A stretch of 43,176 nt of DNA from a virus: IMG/VR virus record IMGVR_UViG_3300025778_000028, positions 1 to 43,176 of that record; one strand, written 5' to 3'. Below, piece by piece: positions 27,008 through 35,537 of this stretch (positions within the stretch are counted from its first letter, which is position 1; every line of letters begins with the position of its first letter). The notes beneath the pieces were generated by a model. It made no database searches, was not told the origin of the DNA, and saw only the letters and a list, made by a program, of their open reading frames with translations. Position numbers and translations under genes: made by a program.

Positions 27008-27015
27008 GATATATT
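26987..27015 (+). promoter_or_regulatory. Early/middle promoter for uvsY
   Basis: TTTACA (26987-26992), 17 nt, then TATATT (27010-27015) preceded by TGA, which makes an extended -10. The expected start, near 27022, is 1 nt before the ATG. It overlaps the weak terminator hairpin. Confidence 0.6.
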
Positions 27016-27022
27016 TTATATT

Positions 27023-27469
27023 ATGATAACCCTTGATGAATTGCTTGCGATGTGGAAGAAAGATAGTGCCATAAATGAGATGGCACTTGATGATGCATCT
27101 GTCGATGGAATCAAACTTCACTCAAAGTATCTAGAACTCCATTCAGTTACAAAGCTCCAATTGAAAAGAAAAGAGATGGAGCAGCAAGTATTACTTCGTG
27201 ATAAATGGCTTTACTTCAATGGAAAGATGGATAAATCTGAGATCGATAAGAGAGGCTGGCCTTACGATCCCTTCAATGGACTCAAGATCATGAAATCAGA
27301 TCTCGAGTATTACTTTAATTCTGACCCAGAACTCCAGAAGACTGAGGAAAGAATCGCATATCTCAAAACGATGGTAGATACTCTTGAGGAGATATTAGGA
27401 AACTTAAAGTGGAGACATACGACGATCAAGAACATGATCGATTGGAGACGCTTTACTTCTGGCGGATGA
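27023..27469 (+). CDS. uvsY: UvsY recombination mediator
   Basis: 148 residues (T4 UvsY is 137). It opens MITLDELLAMWKKDSAIN and contains SKYLELHSVTKLQLKRKEMEQQVL, MDKSEIDKRGWPYDPFNGLKIMKSDLEYYF and a C-terminal helix (TMVDTLEEILGNLKWRHTTIKNMIDWRRFTSG). These are the family hallmarks. UvsY loads the RecA-like UvsX onto single-stranded DNA covered by gp32. It is followed, as an ATGA overlap, by a 65-residue gene and then uvsW, a recombination cluster also found in other marine T4-like phages. Confidence 0.93.
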   Translation: MITLDELLAMWKKDSAINEMALDDASVDGIKLHSKYLELHSVTKLQLKRKEMEQQVLLRDKWLYFNGKMDKSEIDKRGWPYDPFNGLKIMKSDLEYYFNSDPELQKTEERIAYLKTMVDTLEEILGNLKWRHTTIKNMIDWRRFTSGG

Positions 27470-27663
27470 ACGAACTTGGACCAAAAGATCAGCTCTGGGC
27501 AAGATGGAATCTCTTGAGTGGAGATGAGAGGCATGCATATTTTGAACACGCTCAAATGCTTGTACAAAAAGGATACCTTGATAATCCAGAGAATAGAGAT
27601 ATACTCGAGATCGCCTTATCGATTTTTGCGGCTAGAAATCCAGTGATAAATAAAGAGAAATAA
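27466..27663 (+). CDS. Small conserved protein overlapping uvsY (65 aa)
   Basis: Starts at the ATG that overlaps the uvsY stop (ATGA). An upstream in-frame ATG at 27409 would require a 61-nt overlap and an unlikely extra N-terminus. The product is MNELGPKDQLWARWNLLSGD followed by ERHAYFEHAQMLVQKGYLDN, mostly helical, with no Cys. Small helical proteins at this place occur in marine T4-like phages, but I know no function. Translational coupling to UvsY suggests expression with the recombination genes. Confidence 0.7.
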   Translation: MNELGPKDQLWARWNLLSGDERHAYFEHAQMLVQKGYLDNPENRDILEIALSIFAARNPVINKEK

Positions 27664-27676
27664 TAATAACTTTATC

Positions 27677-29215
27677 ATGGATGTATTGAAGATCAAGAAG
27701 AAGAATGAAGTGTTTATCACTGTCGATTGCGATTCAGGAGTCGCTCAGGAACTCTCTGAATTCTTTACTTTCTTCGTTCCAGGATATAAGTTCATGCCCG
27801 CTTATCGGAATAAGTTTTGGGACGGTAAGGTAAGATTATTCAATACGAAAGATCGCACGTTATACGCAGGACTCGTTCCATACCTGAAAGAATTTGCCGA
27901 GGTTCGTAAATGTGAACTCGAGTTTCTTGACGATAATTACTATGGAAGGATCGATTCGGAGATCCTTATTCAAGACACTGAACTGAATCAATTCATTCAA
28001 GACTTAAATCTTTATGCCCATAGTAAACAGATTGAGGTAAGGGATTACCAATTAGATGCAGTTGTTCAGGTTCTGACTCATACAAGAAAATTACTTCTAA
28101 GTCCAACTGCTTCTGGTAAATCTCTTATCATTTACATTCTACTTCGTTGGTATCTAAGTAAGATAAAGAGCCAGCATCATGAGAAAGTGCTAATCATTGT
28201 ACCTACAACATCTCTTGTTGAGCAGATGTATAAAGACTTTGGAGATTATTCAACGAATGATGATACCTGGAATCATGAGGAGTCTTGCCATAGAATCTAC
28301 TCAGGAAAAGAAAGAATCAATGTCCAGCAAGAGGTAATTATTACAACCTGGCAATCGATCTACAAGATGCCTCCTACTTGGTTTGAACCATTTCGAATGG
28401 TGATAGGAGATGAAGCCCATAACTTTAAAGCGAAGTCTTTATCCTCGATCATGGAGAAGTTAAGGGATTGTAAGTATCGTATAGGAACAACTGGAACTCT
28501 GGATGGAACTCAAACGCATAAACTCGTGCTTGAGGGTTTATTTGGTCCAGTCTATCAGGTGACGACGACAAAAGCACTGATTGATTCAGATGCCTTGTCA
28601 GAACTTGAGATATCGATTCTCCTACTTAAGTACGATGATAAATACTGTCAGGAATTGAAAAAGAAATCTTATCAAGAAGAAATCGACTTCCTGGTAAGCT
28701 ATATCCCTAGAAACAAATTTATTCGTAACTTAGCTCTTGCACAAGAAGGAAATACTCTTATCCTCTATAACTATGTTGAAAAACATGGCAAGCCTATCTA
28801 CGACATGATACAAAAGAAGCTATTAGAATCAGCCAGACCTTCAGCAGCAAGAAAGCTGTTCTTTGTATCTGGTTCTGTCGAAACCGATGAGAGAGAAAGA
28901 ATTCGTTCCATCACTGAGGGTGAGAAAGATGCAATCATTGTAGCATCAATGGGAACTTTCTCTACAGGTATCAATATTCGAAATCTTCATAATATCATAT
29001 TTGCTTCTCCCTCAAAGTCTCAAATTCGAGTTCTACAATCAATTGGTAGAGGACTTCGTAAAGCAGATAACAATCAAGGAACAAAGGTATTTGATATCGC
29101 AGATGATCTTCATTGGAAGAAACATCGGAACTATACGTTGGATCATGCAGCAGAGAGAATTAAAATCTATTCCAAGGAAAAATTTAGCTACGCAATCCAT
29201 GAGGTAAACATATGA
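27677..29215 (+). CDS. uvsW: UvsW recombination helicase
   Basis: 512 residues (T4 UvsW is 503). The N-terminal domain (FFTFFVPGYKFMPAYRNKFWDGKVRLFN) is the UvsW-specific DNA-binding part. Helicase motifs follow: SPTASGKSLI (Walker A, about 142-151), GDEAHNF (DEAH, 244-250), TTGTLDG (motif III), then in the second RecA domain ASMGTFSTGINIRNLHNII (motif V) and QSIGRGLRK (motif VI). It unwinds R-loops and branched intermediates and helps the switch from origin-dependent to recombination-dependent replication. Its stop overlaps the next start as ATGA. Confidence 0.95.
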   Translation: MDVLKIKKKNEVFITVDCDSGVAQELSEFFTFFVPGYKFMPAYRNKFWDGKVRLFNTKDRTLYAGLVPYLKEFAEVRKCELEFLDDNYYGRIDSEILIQDTELNQFIQDLNLYAHSKQIEVRDYQLDAVVQVLTHTRKLLLSPTASGKSLIIYILLRWYLSKIKSQHHEKVLIIVPTTSLVEQMYKDFGDYSTNDDTWNHEESCHRIYSGKERINVQQEVIITTWQSIYKMPPTWFEPFRMVIGDEAHNFKAKSLSSIMEKLRDCKYRIGTTGTLDGTQTHKLVLEGLFGPVYQVTTTKALIDSDALSELEISILLLKYDDKYCQELKKKSYQEEIDFLVSYIPRNKFIRNLALAQEGNTLILYNYVEKHGKPIYDMIQKKLLESARPSAARKLFFVSGSVETDERERIRSITEGEKDAIIVASMGTFSTGINIRNLHNIIFASPSKSQIRVLQSIGRGLRKADNNQGTKVFDIADDLHWKKHRNYTLDHAAERIKIYSKEKFSYAIHEVNI

Positions 29216-29643
29216 ACGATCTAATCCAAGAAGCCTCATTGATACTTAAACTTGTCTCAGGTGATACACTTATATGCCAAGTGATTAAAGACAGCGATGA
29301 TAACATATTCATACGTGATCCATATCTAATTAATTTGCATCAACAAAATGAAGAAGATGGAGTACATGTCGTTGCCTATTACTCAGAATGGTTCATGTCC
29401 ACAGACTCTCGAATTCATGTAATTAGAAAACAGCACGTCATTTCTGCTGCAATACCAGATTCTAGAACAAAAGAAGACTACCAATTGATAGTGCAAAGAA
29501 AAGAATTAGCAATTCTAAATGCTACAAAGAATAACAATAACGGTAAGACTACTCAATCTTCTTCTCCATTTGAGGATCTCAACTACAAGTTTAATAACCA
29601 TTCGAGTAATAAGAAATATCCTCATGATAGATCAAATAATTGA
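29212..29643 (+). CDS. Sm-like fold candidate protein (143 aa)
   Basis: The first about 90 residues (ASLILKLVSGDTLICQVIKDSDDNIFIRDPYLINLH, then VVAYYSEWFMSTDSRIHVIRKQHVISA) follow the pattern of an Sm fold: a first strand ending in SGD/E, bent strands, then a loop and terminal strands. The protein at 41209-41505 has the same layout (VRLTSGEEILCDL, LKLPAVIIP, LPYARNEAVQISTKYVVFIV). The C-terminal about 50 residues are Asn/Ser/Lys rich (ATKNNNNGKTTQSSSP) and probably disordered. It is coupled to uvsW by ATGA. Sm-like proteins of cyanophage type are known; RNA binding here is untested. Confidence 0.55.
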   Translation: MNDLIQEASLILKLVSGDTLICQVIKDSDDNIFIRDPYLINLHQQNEEDGVHVVAYYSEWFMSTDSRIHVIRKQHVISAAIPDSRTKEDYQLIVQRKELAILNATKNNNNGKTTQSSSPFEDLNYKFNNHSSNKKYPHDRSNN

Positions 29644-29773
29644 TATTCTCCAATTCCTGTATTCTGCTTTTCCCTGTATCACTAGATACAAAATAACGGC
29701 TTTTTAGACAGATGTAAAACTTATTGTAATGTTTTTGAAACGAAACTATTGAATTGAAATTAATACTATAATG

Positions 29774-29802
29774 TTTACAATCTCGATATTTTATAATATA
29801 AT
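29774..29802 (+). promoter_or_regulatory. Early promoter for gp55
   Basis: TTTACA (29774-29779), 17 nt, TATAAT (29797-29802): the strongest sigma-70-like promoter in the window. The start is expected near 29809, leaving a 24-nt leader before the gp55 ATG. The preceding gap (29644-29773) is very AT-rich and holds only a weak 6-bp hairpin at 29675-29690. Confidence 0.75.
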
Positions 29803-29832
29803 GTAGATAATTAACATAGATAGACTTATATC

Positions 29833-30465
29833 ATGCCTATGACTGACAACCAAATTTTAATTAATACACCTCCAAAGAAAACTACGCTAGCTGCAAAGCG
29901 CGAGGGTGTACACTACGTAAACAACAAAGAATTTTCACAGGCAGTCGTAGACTATGTGAAGTCTGTGAAAGCGGCTCAATTAAATAACGTTGAGGTTCCT
30001 CGTATAACCGAATATATTGGCAGATGCTTTCTTCGAATTGCTGAGGGATTATCTCATAAACCAAACTTTATTCGATATACTTATCGTGAGGAGATGGTTA
30101 TGGATGGCGTAGAGAACTGTATTAAAGCCATCATGAATTATAATGTAGAAGCCGCAACACGAACTGGTAATCCAAATGCGTTTGCCTACTTTACACAGAT
30201 TTGCTATTACGCTTTCATACGTAGAATCATGAAAGAAAAGAAGCAGCAAGATATCAAGTTTAGATACATTGAGCACGCTGGAATTGAGAACTTCTTAACG
30301 AATCCTCAAGAAGAAATGAAAGGTGCAAATGCTATGCTTGGTGGAATTGAGAATGGATTCATTGATGTTCTCAAGAAGAGAATTGATAAAGTTAAAACCA
30401 CAGATAAAGCAATTAAAGAATTTAAGAAAGCAAATAAAGCTATCTTAGAATTATTCATGGAATGA
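29833..30465 (+). CDS. 55: gp55 late-transcription sigma factor
   Basis: 210 residues (T4 gp55 is 185). The core FIRYTYREEMVMDGVENCIKAIMNYN, then NAFAYFTQICYYAFIRRIMKEKKQQD corresponds to sigma region 2, which binds the RNA polymerase coiled coil and melts the -10. This is the part of gp55 that reads TATAAATA. Late boxes throughout this window are its expected targets, together with the clamp gp45 as activator. No obvious gp33 coactivator gene is seen here. The basic C-terminal helices (VLKKRIDKVKTTDKAIKEFKKANKAI) fit a core-binding tail. The stop overlaps gp47 (ATGA). Confidence 0.92.
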   Translation: MPMTDNQILINTPPKKTTLAAKREGVHYVNNKEFSQAVVDYVKSVKAAQLNNVEVPRITEYIGRCFLRIAEGLSHKPNFIRYTYREEMVMDGVENCIKAIMNYNVEAATRTGNPNAFAYFTQICYYAFIRRIMKEKKQQDIKFRYIEHAGIENFLTNPQEEMKGANAMLGGIENGFIDVLKKRIDKVKTTDKAIKEFKKANKAILELFME

Positions 30466-31511
30466 AATTAGCTATCTTAAATGATACTCATTCGGGTGTC
30501 AGGAATTCTTCGGATATCTTCCTTGATTATCATGGTAAGTTTTATTCCGAGGTATTCTTTCCATACTGCGAAAGCAATGGGATCAAACAGATCCTGCACC
30601 TAGGAGACTTTTATGATCACCGAAAGTACATCAACTTTCGTGCTCTGAATCATAACCGTAAAGTCTTTCTCGAGCCTATGCGTGAACTTGGTATGACGAT
30701 GGATATCATACCTGGAAATCACGACGTGGTTTATAAGAATACGAATGACCTATGTTCTCTAAAAGAATTATTAGGATTCTTTTTAAAGGATGTGAATATT
30801 ATCATGCATCCTAAAGTGATGAACTATGATGGATGTAAGATAGCATTACTCCCATGGATCAATCCTGAGAACTTAGACGAGTCAATGAAGTTCGTAGAAA
30901 CATGCGATGCTTCAATACTTGCAGCACATTTAGAATTATCTGGATTTGATTATATGCCAGGTATGCCAGCACCACACGGAATGGATCCAGCACTCTTTTC
31001 TCGATTTGAAAGTGTTTGGTCTGGACATTATCACACAAAGTCTGAGAAGGGAAACATACACTATCTCGGAACACAATACGAGATGTCGTGGAGTGATGCA
31101 GGAGATCCTAAGTACTTTCATGTATTCGATACAGATACAAGAGAATTAACTCCAGTTCTGAATCCTCATACGATCTATGCTAAGTTATATTACAATGACG
31201 ACAAGAAGGTCTATTCAAATCTTAAAAATAAGTTTGTCAAAGTAATCGTTACTAACAAGAGCAATCCTGTTGAATTTGACAAGTTTGTGGATCGTATCCA
31301 GAAGCAAGAACCATTTGAAATTAAAATCGCTGAGAACTATGAAGAGTTCCAGGGAGAGAATATAAGTGATGAGGATGTAGAAGTCGTATCAGACACTTCA
31401 GTCTTATTAGATACTTATGTAGATGCAGTTCAAACTGCTTTAAATAAAGATAGAATCAAAACTAAATTACGAGAGTTATACATAGAAGCTCAATCCTCTG
31501 AATTTGCATGA
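30462..31511 (+). CDS. 47: gp47 recombination nuclease subunit (Mre11/SbcD-like)
   Basis: 349 residues (T4 gp47 is 339). All phosphoesterase motifs are visible: LNDTHSG (Asp8, His10), LGDFYDHR (Asp49), PGNHD (85-88), AAHLELSG (His156) and SGHYH (188-191), which coordinate two metal ions. With the ATPase gp46 it resects broken ends and degrades host DNA for recombination-dependent replication. ATGA overlaps join it to gp55 upstream and to gp46 downstream, so late sigma and the nuclease share one message from the gp55 promoter. Confidence 0.96.
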   Translation: MKLAILNDTHSGVRNSSDIFLDYHGKFYSEVFFPYCESNGIKQILHLGDFYDHRKYINFRALNHNRKVFLEPMRELGMTMDIIPGNHDVVYKNTNDLCSLKELLGFFLKDVNIIMHPKVMNYDGCKIALLPWINPENLDESMKFVETCDASILAAHLELSGFDYMPGMPAPHGMDPALFSRFESVWSGHYHTKSEKGNIHYLGTQYEMSWSDAGDPKYFHVFDTDTRELTPVLNPHTIYAKLYYNDDKKVYSNLKNKFVKVIVTNKSNPVEFDKFVDRIQKQEPFEIKIAENYEEFQGENISDEDVEVVSDTSVLLDTYVDAVQTALNKDRIKTKLRELYIEAQSSEFA

Positions 31512-33217
31512 TATTATTTGAAAAAGTGAAATGGAAGAACTTCCTCTCAACAGGAGATAAGTTCACTGAGATTGATCTGAACAATGGAGAATCTACATTA
31601 ATTGTAGGTGCAAATGGTTCAGGTAAATCCACCCTTCTTGATGCAATTGCATTTGCTTTATTTGGTAAACCTCACCGTGACATCAAGAAGAACCAGATCG
31701 TAAACTCAATCAACAATAAAGATTGTGTAGTTGAGGTCGAGTTCTCATTAGGTAATAATCACTTTCGAGTCATTCGTGGAATCAAGCCAAATGTATTTGA
31801 GATCTGGCAGAACGATCAATTACTTAATCAAGAGTCTCATACTCGAGATTATCAGAAGATACTTGAACAAAATATCTTAAAGCTGAACCATAAGTCTTTT
31901 CATCAGATCGTGATGCTTGGATCAAGCTCGTTCATTCCTTTCATGCAGCTTCCTGCACAGCATCGAAGGGAAGTCATTGAAGATCTCTTAGACATCAATA
32001 TCTTTACAAAGATGAATCAGCTCCTGAAAGAGAAGTCCTCGACTCTTAAGGATCAAATCTCTGAGCTTGGATACGAAGCTGATGTGATTGCTGAAAAGGT
32101 AAGAATGCAATACAAGTATATTGCTGATCTCAAGAATCTCGATAAAGAGCAAGACGAGAAGAGACAAGAAAAGATCACTATACTTGAAGAACAAGTAGAT
32201 ACACTTTTAAAGAAGAACCAAGAGCTTACGGTTCTTGTTGAAGAGAACTATTCACATCTCCAGAAACAATTAGATGAATCTACGTCTCTCAAACAAAAGC
32301 TACTCTCAAATAAATCCTCGATTAATACTGATATTGCAGCTATTGTAAAAGAAGCAAAGTTCTATGATAGTAATGATGAATGCCCTACTTGTGCACAACC
32401 AATTGATTTAAACTTTAAGAAAGATAAGATTCATAAATGCAAGAGTAAAGCTTCTCAACTTGCAAAGGATCAAGCTACTCTTGAAAAGACTCTTGAAGAA
32501 GTGAATAAGTCTATTGCAGGTGTCACTGAAAGTATCAACGACGGTAAGACGTTTAACACTGAGATTCTTACAAATAACGTCACGATACGCAACCTCCAGA
32601 AGCAAATCAAAGAATTAGAAAAAGAAGCATCGACAAAAAAGAATATCGATCTCGAAGCTTCAGAGAAAGAACTCCAGACTCTTACACTCAAACAGACTGA
32701 GATAGGAACTCAGAAGAATTCATTATACGAGGAGAGTACGTATAATCAAGCAATCGCAGAGATGTTAAAAGATACTGGCATTAAGACGAAGGTTATTAAG
32801 CAGTATCTTCCGGTGATGAATAAGCTGATTAATCAATATCTTCAAACTTTAGATTTCTTCGTGTCATTTCATTTAAATGAAAGCTTTGAGGAGACCATTA
32901 AGTCCAGGCATCGCGATGACTTCTCATACTCTTCATTCTCGGAAGGAGAGAAGCAAAGAATCGACCTTGCATTATTATTTACTTGGAGACAGGTTGCAAA
33001 GATGAAGAATTCTGTGAGTACGAATCTACTCATTCTTGATGAAACATTTGACTCATCTCTTGACTCAGATGGAGTAGATAATCTTCTGAGAATATTACAG
33101 ACTTTAGATGAAAACACCTCGGTATTTGTGATATCACATAAAACCGATATTTTAGATGGAAAATTTAAGAATAAGATAGAGTTCTATAAAGAGAAAAACT
33201 TCAGCTTTTCTAAGTAG
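31508..33217 (+). CDS. 46: gp46 recombination ATPase subunit (Rad50/SbcC-like)
   Basis: 569 residues (T4 gp46 is 560). ABC-type ATPase head halves flank a coiled coil. The order is GANGSGKSTLLDAIAFALFG (Walker A, about 34-53), a long coiled coil, a zinc hook CPTC at about 292-295, the returning coiled coil, the signature SFSEGEKQRIDLALL (about 475-490), then LLILDETFDSSLD with Asp511 and Glu512 (Walker B). The short coiled coil is normal for phage gp46. It powers the gp47 nuclease during double-strand break resection. Confidence 0.96.
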   Translation: MILFEKVKWKNFLSTGDKFTEIDLNNGESTLIVGANGSGKSTLLDAIAFALFGKPHRDIKKNQIVNSINNKDCVVEVEFSLGNNHFRVIRGIKPNVFEIWQNDQLLNQESHTRDYQKILEQNILKLNHKSFHQIVMLGSSSFIPFMQLPAQHRREVIEDLLDINIFTKMNQLLKEKSSTLKDQISELGYEADVIAEKVRMQYKYIADLKNLDKEQDEKRQEKITILEEQVDTLLKKNQELTVLVEENYSHLQKQLDESTSLKQKLLSNKSSINTDIAAIVKEAKFYDSNDECPTCAQPIDLNFKKDKIHKCKSKASQLAKDQATLEKTLEEVNKSIAGVTESINDGKTFNTEILTNNVTIRNLQKQIKELEKEASTKKNIDLEASEKELQTLTLKQTEIGTQKNSLYEESTYNQAIAEMLKDTGIKTKVIKQYLPVMNKLINQYLQTLDFFVSFHLNESFEETIKSRHRDDFSYSSFSEGEKQRIDLALLFTWRQVAKMKNSVSTNLLILDETFDSSLDSDGVDNLLRILQTLDENTSVFVISHKTDILDGKFKNKIEFYKEKNFSFSK

Positions 33218-33220
33218 TTG

Positions 33221-33236
33221 ATTATCAACAACTTAT
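33221..33236 (+). repeat. 16-bp inverted repeat arm upstream of the VWA gene
   Basis: ATTATCAACAACTTAT here is the exact reverse complement of 35430-35445, which lies just past the end of the VWA gene. Each arm lies 15-25 nt upstream of a promoter-like sequence, so both may be operators. Confidence 0.8.
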
Positions 33237-33250
33237 AATACACATATTTG

Positions 33251-33279
33251 TGTACTTTTTTCGTGGAATTAAGTAATAT
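33251..33279 (+). promoter_or_regulatory. Promoter for the VWA/peptidase-like gene
   Basis: TGTACT (33251-33256), 17 nt, TAATAT (33274-33279), with a start expected at about the ATG at 33286. The sequence CATATTTGTGTACT (33243-33256), which includes the -35, recurs at 35463-35476. CGTGGAATTA (33262-33271) recurs inverted at 35476-35485. Confidence 0.5.
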
Positions 33280-33285
33280 ATTTCT

Positions 33286-35433
33286 ATGAACAAATTACAT
33301 CAAGGCCAATCGGTATTAGCTAAGTTGTTATCCAAAGAGAATATATCTATACAACACGGCAATTTTCAAACCGCTTTCTTCGATGTACAGAACAGAGTTC
33401 TAGGTCTTCCAATTTGGAAGGATGCCGATAAGGATATCTATGACTTATTAGTGGGTCATGAGGTCGGTCATGCTCTTTATACTCCAGTATTTAATCCAGC
33501 TGAGCTTCCATGTCCTAAAGATTACATAAACATCGTGGAGGATGTTCGTATTGAAAAATGCATTCAAGAGACTTATCCTGGTCTTATTGCATGCTTCCGT
33601 AGAGGTTATAAGACTTTAGTCGATCAGAATTTCTTCGGAACACGAAATCGCGATCTTAGCACCTATGGTCTTATCGATCGTATCAATCTTCATGCAAAAG
33701 CAGGTGCTTATCTAAATATCAAGTTTTTACCTGAAGAAAAAGCTATCGTGGATCAAGTCATGAACGTATCGACTTGGGAAGAAGTTATGGCAGCTGCAGT
33801 TGCCCTTCATAAGTTCGCCCATGAGGAGAAGAAAAAGAATCCTGAAAAACCTTCACCATCTAATACTCAATCCTCTGAGCAGTCTCCTTCTTCTCCATCA
33901 GAATCTATGGAGAATGGGGATTCTTCTGAACAAACCGAAACTGATCAAGAATCATCAGAGTCTGAGTCAGGTGATTCTCAAGATGAATCCTCAGAATCTA
34001 AATCTACTTTAGATAAAGCTAGCGCTTCAGAAAAATTAGATGAATCTGAAACTTCACGCCACTTTGAGAATAGTGCTAAAGAATTAATAAAGGATCCAAA
34101 GATTGCAAATCGTACTGCTTATGCCATTGAGCCTTCAATGGAAGATATTAATAATATGATATGCAAATACGAAAAAGTGTTCTCTCTGAGAGATGAAAGT
34201 GAGATTTATAAAGAACTATCTAATTCATCGCAATTTAAAGCTGAATATAAAGAATTTTTAAATAACACCAAGAAGTTTGTTGCAGTATTAGTTAAAGAAT
34301 TTGAAATACGTAAAGCTGCTTATCAATACAGCAGATCTACAACCTCAAAGACCGGAATCCTTAATGTAGATAAGATTCATTCATACAGCTATAGTGATGA
34401 CATATTTCTAAGTGTTACTTCTCTTGCTAATGCCAAGAATCATGGTATGATGATGTTTGTAGATTTTTCTGGTTCAATGGGTAAAGTTCTCCCATATGTT
34501 TTAAAACACCTTATTAATCTATGCTTATTCTGTAAGTCAGCTGGAATTCCTTTTCAAGTTTATAGTTTCTCTGGTGGAACTTATGCCTCACTTGTAGCAA
34601 AGGATCCACGTTATTCCTATTCAAAATACCATTCTTGGGGTGAAGGACGTGAAGGTAAGATCACTACAGAACAAGTTATTCTCTTAGATTTAGTCAATTC
34701 TGAGATGAGTAAGGCTGATTTCAATAGAGCAATTCGTGATTTGTATATTCGTAGCAAGAGACCAGAAAGCGCATGTGCAGCAGTTGAATATCTTGGAGAC
34801 ACACCATTAAACGAAACTATCATTGCTGCCCATAAGCTGGTTCCATTATTCAAAGCCAAACATAATATTCAAAAAATGAATGTGATGTTCCTTACAGATG
34901 GAGAAGGTAATTGTCTTTCTATTAAAAGCGATCCAAACTATAAAAATGTAAAATTCGATAAGTCTTGGAATGATTCTTACAACTATATCGAAATGAAGTT
35001 AAACGGTCAGCACTTCAAATCAGAACTTTATGGAGAATATTGCTCTCAGAAATTATTCAAGCATTTAAGAAAAACGACTGACTGCAATCTAATTGGATTT
35101 TATATACCAAAACAAAAAAGTGTTGCTAAGAAACTTGCTATCGACATCATTCGTGGAAAGAATGGTAACAACTGGCAATCAGCTACAAATATGTGGAACT
35201 CAACTTATCAAGCAAAGTATCGTGCTGATAAATCCATTCATTTTGAGGAGGCTCTTGGATATAACGAATACTTTATCGTGGCAAGTGGCGATGAATTAGA
35301 TACTTCAGATGAGAGCTTAAACATTGACCAATCCATGAGCCGAGGCCTAATGGCTAAAGCATTCTCTAACTTTAATAAAGCCAAAAAGGTTAACCGGGTG
35401 TTTGTGACTAAGTTCGCTGAGGCACTTGCATAA
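33286..35433 (+). CDS. Metallopeptidase-like and VWA-domain protein (CobT-like partner of an AAA ATPase)
   Basis: 715 residues. An N-terminal domain has LLVGHEVGHALYTP, a zinc-peptidase HExxH (His58, Glu59, His62). INIVEDVRIEK at about 81-91 could supply the third ligand, as in gluzincins. Next comes a Ser/Glu/Asp-rich linker (about 184-260), then helices, then a VWA domain. MMMFVDFSGSMGK carries the MIDAS Asp393-x-Ser395-x-Ser397, GDTPLNET offers Thr506, and VMFLTDGEGN ends the site (about 534-542). The layout resembles VWA partners of MoxR/CobS-type AAA ATPases, and such an ATPase is the next gene. The pair probably remodels or cleaves a host or phage target. Real peptidase activity and the substrate are unknown; the cobalt-chelatase name should not be taken as function. 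Confidence 0.75.
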   Translation: MNKLHQGQSVLAKLLSKENISIQHGNFQTAFFDVQNRVLGLPIWKDADKDIYDLLVGHEVGHALYTPVFNPAELPCPKDYINIVEDVRIEKCIQETYPGLIACFRRGYKTLVDQNFFGTRNRDLSTYGLIDRINLHAKAGAYLNIKFLPEEKAIVDQVMNVSTWEEVMAAAVALHKFAHEEKKKNPEKPSPSNTQSSEQSPSSPSESMENGDSSEQTETDQESSESESGDSQDESSESKSTLDKASASEKLDESETSRHFENSAKELIKDPKIANRTAYAIEPSMEDINNMICKYEKVFSLRDESEIYKELSNSSQFKAEYKEFLNNTKKFVAVLVKEFEIRKAAYQYSRSTTSKTGILNVDKIHSYSYSDDIFLSVTSLANAKNHGMMMFVDFSGSMGKVLPYVLKHLINLCLFCKSAGIPFQVYSFSGGTYASLVAKDPRYSYSKYHSWGEGREGKITTEQVILLDLVNSEMSKADFNRAIRDLYIRSKRPESACAAVEYLGDTPLNETIIAAHKLVPLFKAKHNIQKMNVMFLTDGEGNCLSIKSDPNYKNVKFDKSWNDSYNYIEMKLNGQHFKSELYGEYCSQKLFKHLRKTTDCNLIGFYIPKQKSVAKKLAIDIIRGKNGNNWQSATNMWNSTYQAKYRADKSIHFEEALGYNEYFIVASGDELDTSDESLNIDQSMSRGLMAKAFSNFNKAKKVNRVFVTKFAEALA

Positions 35434-35445
35434 GTTGTTGATAAT
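35430..35445 (+). repeat. 16-bp inverted repeat arm upstream of the AAA ATPase gene
   Basis: ATAAGTTGTTGATAAT is the exact reverse complement of 33221-33236. It overlaps the TAA stop of the VWA gene (35431-35433) and lies 25 nt before the -35 of the next promoter. Confidence 0.8.
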
Positions 35446-35470
35446 TAATTGCTTAAAATTATCATATTTG

Positions 35471-35499
35471 TGTACTAATTCCACGGTATTTGTTAGAAT
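35471..35499 (+). promoter_or_regulatory. Promoter for the CobS/MoxR-like ATPase gene
   Basis: TGTACT (35471-35476), 17 nt, TAGAAT (35494-35499) with TGT before it (extended -10). The start is expected near 35506, with a leader of about 32 nt. It shares 14 nt (35463-35476) directly, and 10 nt (35476-35485) inverted, with the VWA promoter region. Confidence 0.6.
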
Positions 35500-35537
35500 C
35501 TTCTTGTTAGTAAATCTTCTTCTTCTTAATCAATAAC

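Noticed and set aside
29675-29690. Hairpin TGTATC/GATACA followed by TTTTT
   Set aside because: The stem is short and A-T rich, and the T run lies about 11 nt away, so a terminator call is not supported.
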